Shown: positions 4,662 through 11,617 of the stretch, piece by piece
How positions within the stretch are numbered: the first letter of the stretch is position 1
How the letters are laid out: the number at the start of each line of letters is the position of its first letter
IMG/VR virus record: IMGVR_UViG_3300021335_000085
Location: 1-24,883 of that record
Length of the DNA: 24,883 bases
From: a virus
Direction: 5' to 3' (one strand)
Program-made: the position numbers and the translations under genes
Notes under the pieces: model-generated
Seen by the model: the letters and a program-made list of their open reading frames with translations, nothing else
The model's database searches: none
Told to the model about the DNA's origin: nothing

Positions 4662-5759
4662 TTATGGTTTTGTCCACCCATAACAAGATTTTCTTACACC
4701 ACGCAAAACTGCATCAAGACCACATTTAATATTATGTTCCTTTGAAAATTGTTTTATATTATCAAAGGTATGAATTTTTCCATCTGGACTTTTAATCGTG
4801 TAAATTTTTTTCTCTAGAATTGTTTCTGGTAAAGTCCATCCCTTATGTTGAATATATTTTCCACGCAAAACATTACCAACTCCTCCTAAATTTAAATCAT
4901 TTTTATCGCAAAATTCTTTAAAGTTTTCAAAGATAATTATTTCTCCATTTGGATTTTTCAATTTGTATATTTTTTTATCTTTTCTCTCTAGTGCTTTTTT
5001 TCTAATTTTTTCTCTTGTTTCTGGTGAATGGGTTTTACCATACATAGGATTGTTTTCACCAGAAGTTCGTTCACTTAAAATTTGACTACGAACTTTTAAG
5101 TATTCTTGTGAGAATATTCCAATACCTTCTTTTTTACATTTTTTTCCCCAAGCACTCCTTTCCTCATAAGATAATCCACAAATCCCAGTTTTATTATCTC
5201 TGTTTTTAGCACCACCTATTTTTCCAGCAGCACTTCTTTCCTCAAATCCAAATCCACATACTCCAAGACCAAGTTCTTTTGCTTTTTGTCCTGCTTTTTT
5301 ACCATTTTCTTTTTTTTGTTCTGGGGTTTGTGAAAATATCCCAAGTCCGTTTTCTTTTACATAATTTCCATTTTTTACTCGTTGTTCTTTTGTGAGAGAA
5401 CAAACTCCTCTTTTTAATTGTGCGTTATGGTTTCCAATTACTTTTCCATTCCTTCTTCTTGCTTTTCTAACACCTTCACTAGGAATATATCCACTTACAC
5501 CTTCACCACCATTAGTAAGATTGCGAAGAATACCAGTCCCCAAATCTTTTCTACCAAACATTAGGATATAAAGTTTTTCTAATTCAAATGCTTCTTGTTC
5601 TGTTAGATTTTTTTTAATTATTTTAATTCTGTTTTTATCTCTTGGAGGACTAACACTTTCCTTTTTCCCCTTTACAAAGCATCTATCATCTTTACCTTTT
5701 CCAATATAATATGGACTCTTATCTTCACGAAGATAAGAATAAACATAAAAATTATTCAT
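4662..5759 (-). CDS. GIY-YIG homing endonuclease with repeated modules (365 aa), nrdB-proximal
   Basis: Start at 5759 (MNNFYVYSYLRED); a 14-residue upstream extension overlaps the previous gene. GIY-YIG domain: FYVYSYL (4-10), PYYIGKGKDDRCF (16-28, Arg26), the helical TEQEAFELEKLYI with Glu59/Glu61, and NLTNGGEG (80-87). About five tandem units of 22-26 residues follow (118-233), each built around G(V/I)(C/F)(S/G) and a helix such as TPEQKKENGKKAG. A NUMOD3 motif (GENNPMYGKTHSPETREK, 234-251) and two NUMOD1-like C-terminal repeats (264-310, 318-365, each with VLRG and GWT) complete it. It is the second of two endonucleases between nrdA and nrdB. Confidence 0.92.
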   Translation of the reverse strand: MNNFYVYSYLREDKSPYYIGKGKDDRCFVKGKKESVSPPRDKNRIKIIKKNLTEQEAFELEKLYILMFGRKDLGTGILRNLTNGGEGVSGYIPSEGVRKARRRNGKVIGNHNAQLKRGVCSLTKEQRVKNGNYVKENGLGIFSQTPEQKKENGKKAGQKAKELGLGVCGFGFEERSAAGKIGGAKNRDNKTGICGLSYEERSAWGKKCKKEGIGIFSQEYLKVRSQILSERTSGENNPMYGKTHSPETREKIRKKALERKDKKIYKLKNPNGEIIIFENFKEFCDKNDLNLGGVGNVLRGKYIQHKGWTLPETILEKKIYTIKSPDGKIHTFDNIKQFSKEHNIKCGLDAVLRGVRKSCYGWTKP

Positions 5760-6429
5760 AACTCCACTTGTATCCTTTGCAGTGTTTAAATTTTCCTTCA
5801 CAAGTATATTTGATATTAGAAGGAGTTGTTCCTACAAATTTAGAAGCATCACTAATAGATTGAAACTCTCTTAAAAAGTTTCCTTCAATATCATACTGAA
5901 ATACTTTGGTTCTTTTTACATTTGGATTATTTTTGAGTGTTTGAGATGTTTTACTTTTGCTTTCTTCTTTGTGCGATTTTCCAGCAAATCCACAAGGAGA
6001 TGGTTTCCCTTTTCTCATTTTACTCCAGTTCTTCTTTTGTTCCTCGGTATGTGTTTGATTATAGAATGGATTTTCTTCTCCAAGAAATTTACCTTTTCTT
6101 TTTGATGATAGAAGTTTCTTTGTTTCTTCTGTATGAGAATATCCAAGAATTCCACCATCACCACCAAGAGTTTGGTTATATTCTGGTTTTAATGAAGAAA
6201 TCCATTCAATTTCTTTTTCACCAAGAATATTAACATCACATCTATCTAATTCCTCAATAATAAAATTATCCTCACCATACTTTCTTAATGCTTTATGGAA
6301 GTAAGTTGTTGAACCATTTTTAGAAGCATACAAGTGGTTATAAAATCTTGTTGATAAAGATTTTATAGTTTTACCGACATATTTTTTATTATTAATTTTA
6401 TTAGTTATTAGATAGATGCGACCCGACAT
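5752..6429 (-). CDS. GIY-YIG homing endonuclease (225 aa), nrdA-proximal
   Basis: GIY-YIG catalytic domain at the N-terminus: GRIYLITNKINNKKYVGK (3-20), Arg28, the acidic LGEKEIEWI patch (69-77, catalytic Glu here) and YNQTLGG (Asn85). NUMOD3-like DNA-binding repeats follow (GEENPFYNQTHT near 117-128, GFAGKSHK), and the C-terminal 50 residues are a NUMOD1/helix-turn-helix type module (KVFQYDIEGNFLREF...GYKWSYE). The layout is I-TevI-like, free-standing rather than in an intron. Inserted between nrdA and nrdB, it probably cuts near that junction in phages lacking it. It has its own late promoter and overlaps the second endonuclease by eight bases. Confidence 0.93.
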   Translation of the reverse strand: MSGRIYLITNKINNKKYVGKTIKSLSTRFYNHLYASKNGSTTYFHKALRKYGEDNFIIEELDRCDVNILGEKEIEWISSLKPEYNQTLGGDGGILGYSHTEETKKLLSSKRKGKFLGEENPFYNQTHTEEQKKNWSKMRKGKPSPCGFAGKSHKEESKSKTSQTLKNNPNVKRTKVFQYDIEGNFLREFQSISDASKFVGTTPSNIKYTCEGKFKHCKGYKWSYE

Positions 6430-6440
6430 AAGAATTATTA

Positions 6441-6470
6441 AAACCTATTACTATTTATAATAATAGGTTT
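6441..6470 (-). promoter_or_regulatory. Perfect hairpin with late promoter in its loop, before the GIY-YIG gene
   Basis: On the minus strand AAACCTATTA (6470-6461) and TAATAGGTTT (6450-6441) form a perfect ten-base stem, and the ten-base loop is TTATAAATAG, which contains the exact late promoter TATAAATA (6459-6452). A transcript starting about six bases downstream would begin inside the 3' arm and could not fold. Read-through RNA from nrdA would fold it and hide the AGG at 6446-6444. The promoter is 22 bases before the ATG at 6429. T4 I-TevI is controlled by the same logic. Confidence 0.75.
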
Positions 6471-6481
6471 TTACACTTTCG

Positions 6482-8779
6482 TCAAATTTTACAACTCTCA
6501 CAATCGTCCTCTTCGGACTCCATAATATCATTTATTAAATTTTTAAGTTCCACTTTTTCAAAATCTTCATCATCTTTCTTGCCGTCATAAGTGTTTTGAT
6601 AATACGCTGTTTTCCATCCAAATTTCCAACAAGTAAGAAGATCTTGTGCCATTACAGATACAGGAACTTCATTGTCAGGATAGTTCTCTGGGTTATAACT
6701 CCAGTTACCACTTATTGCTTGATCAAAATATTTTTGCATCATAGCAACAATATTAATATAACCACGATTGGACTCCATATCCCACAGTAAAGTATAATTG
6801 TGTTTAAGAGTTTGATATTGTGGAACAATCTGTTTGAGTGTTCCCTTCTTCGACTTCTTAACGGACAAGTAATCTCTTGGTGGTTCGATTCCATTGGTTG
6901 CGTTTGACACAACGGAACTGCTCTCCGATGGCATCTGTGCGGACAATGTGCTGTGTCGCAATCCGTGTTCCAAGATAGATGCTCTAAGACCTTCCCAATC
7001 ATGTTGCAGTTTGATGTTTGAAATTTCGTCTATATCCTTCTTGTATGTATCAATTGGCAGAATACCATCAGCATACTTTGTGCGACCAAAATCAGTACAC
7101 CAACCCTTCTCCTTAGCAATCTCATTCGATGCTTTCAGAAGATAATATTGGAATGATTCAGAAAGACCATTTACAGCATCCCAGGCTTCTTGAGAATCGT
7201 AGTTGAATCCAAGTTTCGCCAAATAGTGTGCCAGACCAATAAAACCTACTCCAAGGGATCTGCGTGCCTTTGTAGCGCGTTCTGCTGCCTTTACAGGATA
7301 TTTCTGGTAGTCGATAAGTTCTTCCAGTCCACGGACAGAAAGTTCACAAAGTTCTTCCAGTTCTTCATCGGACTTAACCTTACCAACATTGATAGCAGAA
7401 AGAATACAAAGTGCAATCTCCCCCATATCATCATCAATATGTTGAATAGGATCAGTTGGCAAAGTAATCTCTTGGCAAAGGTTACTCATATTAACCTTAT
7501 CCTTAAAGGAAGAATGACTATTACAATGGTCAATATTCATCAGATACAAACGACCAGTTTCAGCACGCTCTTTCAGAATATCCAGAATGAGTTCTTGAGC
7601 CCTGACAGTCTTTCTTGGAACAGATGCATTTCGTTCATAATCATTGTATAGTGCATCAAATCCATCAGTGCCAAAAGCATCATACAAACCAGGAACGTCG
7701 TGTGGAGAGAAGAGGGAGATTTCTTTATCTTGGATGAAACGTTCATAGAAAAGTTTGCTGATTTGGATTGAGTAGTCTAGTTTACGAACACGATTATCTT
7801 CGGTTCCTTTATTATTCTTAAGAACAATGATATCTTCTATTTCTTGGTGCCAGATGGGGAAGTGGACTGTCGCGGATCCACCTCGTATGCCATTTTGCGT
7901 GCAACATCTGACAGTCGCTTCAAACTTTTTGAGAAACGGTACAACACCAGTGTGTTGAACTTCTCCGCCTCTGATTTTAGCGTTGATGCCACGGATTCTA
8001 CCTGCGTTGATACCGATTCCCGCCCTTTGTGCGACATATCTGCCAATAGCCATATCACTGCTAAAGATAGAATCGAGGGAGTCATCAACATCAACAAGAA
8101 CACAACTAGCAAATTGTCGCAGTGGCGTCCGCACTCCTGCCATAATTGGTGTTGGGATGTTGATTTTGTGCTTTGAGATTGCGTCATAATACCTCTTGAC
8201 ATATGACATTCTGGTTTCTTTTGGATACTCTGCAAAGATTGTCAGAGCAATCATAATGTACATGAACTGTGGGGTTTCATATACCCTTCCAGTGCTTCTA
8301 TCCTGCACAAGGTACTTGTCAACGACCTGACGTAGACCTGCATAAGTGAATAGGTAGTCACGGTGATGATCAATAAAGGAATTAGCTTTATCAATCTCCT
8401 CCTTAGAGTATTTAAGGAAAATATCTTTGTCATAAACTTCCGCATTGGTACAGTTCATAATATGATTTTCCAAATGTGGAAAATCACGAATCATTCCATA
8501 TAAAGACTTTCTCACAGAAAATAAAAGAAGACGTGCAGCAACAAACTGATAGTTTGGGTGATCAAGATCAATTAGATCACTTGCACTACGAATCAGAATC
8601 TGCTGAATCTCATTTGTAGAAATGCCATCATAAAACTGAATGCCAGACTTCATTTCTACTTGACTTGCAGACACTCCTGCAAGACCTTTACATGCCTCAT
8701 CGACCATGATGTGCATCTTATCTAGGTCAAGAGTTTCAATTCGACCATTTCTCTTGACTACCTTTGTTCCGTTGCTCAT
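6482..8779 (-). CDS. nrdA: Class Ia ribonucleotide reductase, large subunit
   Basis: Reduces ribonucleoside diphosphates to deoxy forms; partner of NrdB, also in this window. 765 aa from the ATG at 8779, chosen over a TTG-start extension of four residues. N-terminal ATP-cone (about 7-95, KVVKRNGRIETLDLDKMH). Active-site residues: Cys226 (RQFASC), the NLCQE triad Asn433/Cys435/Glu437, and Cys458 (ALCILSAIN). Tyr726/Tyr727 (KTAYYQ) match the radical-transfer tyrosines. The tail DDCESCKI holds the swinging Cys pair (760, 763). No intein or frameshift. The 3' end is followed by two GIY-YIG homing endonuclease genes; a second copy of its last codons lies before nrdB. Confidence 0.96.
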   Translation of the reverse strand: MSNGTKVVKRNGRIETLDLDKMHIMVDEACKGLAGVSASQVEMKSGIQFYDGISTNEIQQILIRSASDLIDLDHPNYQFVAARLLLFSVRKSLYGMIRDFPHLENHIMNCTNAEVYDKDIFLKYSKEEIDKANSFIDHHRDYLFTYAGLRQVVDKYLVQDRSTGRVYETPQFMYIMIALTIFAEYPKETRMSYVKRYYDAISKHKINIPTPIMAGVRTPLRQFASCVLVDVDDSLDSIFSSDMAIGRYVAQRAGIGINAGRIRGINAKIRGGEVQHTGVVPFLKKFEATVRCCTQNGIRGGSATVHFPIWHQEIEDIIVLKNNKGTEDNRVRKLDYSIQISKLFYERFIQDKEISLFSPHDVPGLYDAFGTDGFDALYNDYERNASVPRKTVRAQELILDILKERAETGRLYLMNIDHCNSHSSFKDKVNMSNLCQEITLPTDPIQHIDDDMGEIALCILSAINVGKVKSDEELEELCELSVRGLEELIDYQKYPVKAAERATKARRSLGVGFIGLAHYLAKLGFNYDSQEAWDAVNGLSESFQYYLLKASNEIAKEKGWCTDFGRTKYADGILPIDTYKKDIDEISNIKLQHDWEGLRASILEHGLRHSTLSAQMPSESSSVVSNATNGIEPPRDYLSVKKSKKGTLKQIVPQYQTLKHNYTLLWDMESNRGYINIVAMMQKYFDQAISGNWSYNPENYPDNEVPVSVMAQDLLTCWKFGWKTAYYQNTYDGKKDDEDFEKVELKNLINDIMESEEDDCESCKI

Positions 8780-9744
8780 ATTTTTTTCCAAGTAGTAAAC
8801 TTAAGTTTTGCTTCTAATCCTGAATAAGTATTACATTCTATCACGCTCTGAACGTCAAGTCCAGAGAGCACCATATCATTTATATCCTTTTCATTTATTG
8901 AAGAAGGCCAGATGACAACCTTTTGTCCATCTCCGATAACACGGGAAATTCTTGATAAGATTTCTGTATTACGAGGTTCGTTATCGTAAATCCAAACACA
9001 ATCGTTAATGCCCCACTTATCCACATCACCATCTGCACCGCATAGGGCAATCGCGTTGTGAATGAAGGTGCTATCGAATGGTCCTTCTGTAATGTAGACA
9101 GTTTCATTTTTCTTGACCTTATCGAGACCGTAGATTTTTGGTGCGTCATCATTAAACATCACAGTGATATATTTAACAGATTTGGAATTGAGGGATCTTC
9201 CCTGAACTCCAATTAAGTCTTGATTATAAAACAAAGGTATGATAATTCTAGGTTCATCATACCTCACATTCTCAAACTTGGGTGTTATGGTATTAACCCA
9301 AGTCATAAACTTTTCCGCATAGTAAAATCTATCCGCGTTTAACCTCCTTTTTTCTAGATACTTTTTTGCGGTTTCATTCTCCGATGCTTTTGGAAGGTCT
9401 ATTTTCTTAGAGAACTTTGGTGCCTCAAAGTTAAACTTAGGTTCTTCTACTGTAAAGTTCTTACCTGTCTTACCTTCTTTAAATTTCTCAAAACTATATT
9501 GTTTGTAAGTCTCAGAATCTACCTGCTTCAAAAAGTTATTAAAAGAAATGTTTAGTCCACAGTTATGGCACTTAAAGTTAATATTATTTTTGACTTGATA
9601 CAAATATCCCCTTGCTCTATTCTTGTTCTTCTTAGAGTCTCCACAAATAGGGCAACGAAAGTTGTAGAGATCGTTCTTTACCCTTTTAAATTTTTGAAGT
9701 CTTGTAGAAATCAAATTGATGTATTTGACATCAACAAAATCCAT
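8776..9744 (-). CDS. 61: DNA primase gp61
   Basis: DnaG-type primase of T4-like phages, 322 aa; it makes RNA primers and works with gp41 helicase. Zinc-binding domain at 31-62: CPIC (Cys31, Cys34) and CHNC (Cys59, Cys62). TOPRIM-like core: TVYITEGPFDS with Glu220, then CVWIYDNEP with Asp254. Length matches T4 gp61 (about 340 aa). Overlaps the nrdA start by four bases (ATGA), which suggests coupled translation of the primase and reductase. Confidence 0.93.
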   Translation of the reverse strand: MDFVDVKYINLISTRLQKFKRVKNDLYNFRCPICGDSKKNKNRARGYLYQVKNNINFKCHNCGLNISFNNFLKQVDSETYKQYSFEKFKEGKTGKNFTVEEPKFNFEAPKFSKKIDLPKASENETAKKYLEKRRLNADRFYYAEKFMTWVNTITPKFENVRYDEPRIIIPLFYNQDLIGVQGRSLNSKSVKYITVMFNDDAPKIYGLDKVKKNETVYITEGPFDSTFIHNAIALCGADGDVDKWGINDCVWIYDNEPRNTEILSRISRVIGDGQKVVIWPSSINEKDINDMVLSGLDVQSVIECNTYSGLEAKLKFTTWKKI

Positions 9745-9746
9745 AA

Positions 9747-10133
9747 TCAGGCCCTTGGTTCAATTCGTTCTATTATAGTGCTTTGTAGTTGTGGTGTCAA
9801 GAACTTCTGAAACAGACTTTGGTTATTGGCAAACATACTGAGAGCAAATATTGCACCCATCACTATCCATACACGTTTTTCTATTTGCTGTATTCTTGAC
9901 AACATACTGTTATGATCGATGTCAATTTTATCACGGAGTTTGTCAATTTTTGCAAAGAGTATATTGTCGGTTTCCTCTTGCTTAGAGATCCTTTGCTCAT
10001 GGACCGCGAGTATTTTACTTACATTACTATTTACTTCACTAATTTTTTCAATAGCATCATCTAATCGAATAAGAACACCTTTAAGATCGTCAACTTTTTG
10101 AGTTAAAACTGCAACCTTAACTTCCTCTTCCAT
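9747..10133 (-). CDS. Coiled-coil protein with one membrane segment (128 aa)
   Basis: Long heptad-like helix at about 5-85 (Lys/Glu/Asp/Leu/Ile pattern), then one hydrophobic segment (VWIVMGAIFALSMFA, about 88-103) and a short tail. This architecture resembles small phage membrane-anchored coiled-coil proteins such as XhlA-type proteins, but the match is general. The stop is two bases before the primase start, so the two are co-transcribed. A membrane role is inferred. Confidence 0.78.
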   Translation of the reverse strand: MEEEVKVAVLTQKVDDLKGVLIRLDDAIEKISEVNSNVSKILAVHEQRISKQEETDNILFAKIDKLRDKIDIDHNSMLSRIQQIEKRVWIVMGAIFALSMFANNQSLFQKFLTPQLQSTIIERIEPRA

Positions 10134-10362
10134 TTTTAGTTGTGATATTTTTTACCCACTTTCTATAATTTTTTGGGACACTTCTATAATCCACTTCATC
10201 TTTTTTCTTTCTTTTACGAAATCCCATTACGGGTTCAAATCCTGCAATTGGTACTCCTTGAGAAGTAATACCTTGAGAACCAACACTATTTGTTGGAGCA
10301 GATCCAACAACTTCTTCATTGATAGATCTAAAATATTCAATTATTCTATCAATCTTTTCCAT
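10117..10362 (-). CDS. Conserved small phage protein with basic C-terminus (81 aa)
   Basis: Start at 10362 (MEKIDRIIEYFRSINEE) is chosen because the longer frame upstream is the neighbour's coding sequence in another frame. A short N-terminal helix is followed by a Gly/Ser/Pro-rich middle (PTNSVGSQGITSQGVPIAG) and a Lys/Arg-rich C-terminus (GFRKRKKKDEVDYRS). Proteins of this layout occur next to the 130-aa neighbour in related phages. Overlaps the next gene by 17 bases. Function unknown. Confidence 0.75.
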   Translation of the reverse strand: MEKIDRIIEYFRSINEEVVGSAPTNSVGSQGITSQGVPIAGFEPVMGFRKRKKKDEVDYRSVPKNYRKWVKNITTKNGRGS

Positions 10363-10741
10363 TTTTGTTATAAATTTTTTGAAGTTGTGATAAGCATTCC
10401 AAATCCATTGCAATATCGTGAATATAACACTTAGGATGTGATGGCAACTTGTTCAAAAACACAATAAATGTTTTCATTGTTGACCATAGATCCGTTTCAA
10501 TTTTATAAAATAGCATTGGAGTTGTTGCTTCTCCAAATATATTATAGAGGACTATAAAATGATTTATCAATAAATGAGTTTTTAACTCCTTATTATTTTT
10601 ATATCTTTTAAGTAATCTTTTTATATACTTAAAATGATTTAAATCTTTATCAAAGTCCTCCTTTGTTACAGCCTGAGGATTCTCATAATGTTTAATAGCA
10701 AATAGAAGAAAATTTTCTTCGTTCAGTTCATTAAAGAACAT
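10349..10741 (-). CDS. Conserved phage protein upstream of primase (130 aa)
   Basis: Begins MFFNELNEENFLLFAIKHYE. Mostly helical, with Phe/Leu/Lys-rich composition and two Cys near the C-terminus (KCYIHDIAMDLECL). I recognise the N-terminal pattern from small conserved proteins that accompany the primase and RNR genes in T4-like cyanophages, but no function is established. It overlaps the next gene by 14 bases. It starts six bases after the end of the structural gene's stop region, without its own terminator or late promoter. Confidence 0.8.
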   Translation of the reverse strand: MFFNELNEENFLLFAIKHYENPQAVTKEDFDKDLNHFKYIKRLLKRYKNNKELKTHLLINHFIVLYNIFGEATTPMLFYKIETDLWSTMKTFIVFLNKLPSHPKCYIHDIAMDLECLSQLQKIYNKNGKD

Positions 10742-10747
10742 ATATTA

Positions 10748-11281
10748 TCAAGCAGGTGGATTTCCATATACTGGAGCATTACCTGTCTGAATACCAGACA
10801 TTGCTACAAGTATTTCTTTCTTAACTCTCAGTACTGGAGGAGTTTCCGAGTTATCCATATAAGTTGTAACACCAACCCAACCTGCTCCAGTTTCATATAC
10901 TGTTTGTGCAGTAGTTCCAACTTCATCTGCACTTACAGCGTATACATAAGAATCTTCAGTTCCAGAACCAGACTCACTATACTTAACATCACCGATTGTA
11001 TACTTTGGAAGTTGAGAAACTGTAAATTCCACTCCAGCAATTGCAGCACCGCTTAGTCCTGCAGTTGATGCAATTGTGAGATTCTCAGTATTTGCAATGC
11101 TTACGATTACAGCATCACCATAATAAGTTCCAGAACGATCACCAAATCTGATTACGTCTCCAGTTGATGCCGATCCAACTTGTCCAAAAGAAGTTCCAGC
11201 TCCTGCCACGAGAAGAGTATCATAATTTAAAGATACTGTTCCGGCAGATCCTACATTGTCATTATTGCCCCAGAGTGCCAT
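10748..11281 (-). CDS. Beta-rich structural-type virion protein (177 aa)
   Basis: Starts MALWGNNDNVGSAGTVSLNY and is rich in Gly, Ser, Thr, Val and Asp with almost no charged helices, the composition of phage tail or head decoration proteins. FGQVGSASTGDVIRFG (32-47) and LTIASTAGLSGAAIAG (68-83) are typical of a small beta-sandwich repeat. I recognise this N-terminus from T4-like cyanophage late proteins annotated only as structural. The exact late promoter upstream fits a virion component. No enzymatic residue is visible. Confidence 0.82.
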   Translation of the reverse strand: MALWGNNDNVGSAGTVSLNYDTLLVAGAGTSFGQVGSASTGDVIRFGDRSGTYYGDAVIVSIANTENLTIASTAGLSGAAIAGVEFTVSQLPKYTIGDVKYSESGSGTEDSYVYAVSADEVGTTAQTVYETGAGWVGVTTYMDNSETPPVLRVKKEILVAMSGIQTGNAPVYGNPPA

Positions 11282-11313
11282 GTTTTTACCCGTAAAAATT
11301 ATTTGCTATGAAA

Positions 11314-11321
11314 TATTTATA
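11314..11321 (-). promoter_or_regulatory. Late promoter TATAAATA
   Basis: Exact T4-type late promoter, 32 bases before the ATG at 11281 of the structural-type gene. It is embedded in the T-run of the preceding terminator. Confidence 0.85.
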
Positions 11322-11350
11322 AAAATGGGAGACCTTGATATTGGTCTCCC
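11320..11350 (-). terminator. Terminator overlapping the next late promoter
   Basis: On the minus strand GGGAGACC and GGTCTCCC form a perfect eight-base stem with an eight-base loop (11350-11327), followed by ATTTTTATA. The T-run runs straight into the late promoter TATAAATA at 11321-11314, so one gene's stop signal and the next gene's start signal are merged. Confidence 0.88.
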
Positions 11351-11372
11351 AGAAGTTTTATTTAATTAATAA

Positions 11373-11576
11373 TTAACCCTCAGAACGTGCTCTGATAGAC
11401 TTTTCGACAACGGCAAGAAGTTGATCATCCATATCAGTCTTAGTAAGTTTTACTGCCTTACTAAGAATTATCAAACAAATTTCAATCAGTTTCTCACCAA
11501 GTTCCTCATTTTCAGGAATCTTGGAAACTGCATCTTTAATAATTTTTCCAGCAAAAGGAAGTAGAAGAGATAGCAT
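11373..11576 (-). CDS. Small hypothetical protein, possible membrane-associated (67 aa)
   Basis: Begins MLSLLLPFAGKIIKDAVSKIP and has a second hydrophobic stretch (LIEICLIILSKAVKL). The start is supported by a good Shine-Dalgarno (GAGG) seven bases upstream. A TATAAT-like box at 11607-11602 could be a -10 element, but no -35 box fits. Small size and hydrophobic helices would fit a holin-like or membrane peptide, but no lysis gene is nearby, so this is only one possibility. A terminator follows directly. Confidence 0.65.
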   Translation of the reverse strand: MLSLLLPFAGKIIKDAVSKIPENEELGEKLIEICLIILSKAVKLTKTDMDDQLLAVVEKSIRARSEG

Positions 11577-11617
11577 GATTAACCTCAGTTACATTAGACA
11601 AATTATATATATCAAAT

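Noticed and set aside
4553-6481. Group I intron splitting nrdA, with the second tail as 3' exon
   Set aside because: nrdA is complete with its own stop and full tail, and I see no group I core; duplication by gene conversion explains the second tail better.
7837-8235. Minus-strand 132-aa frame inside nrdA
   Set aside because: Out-of-frame shadow of nrdA; no ribosome site.
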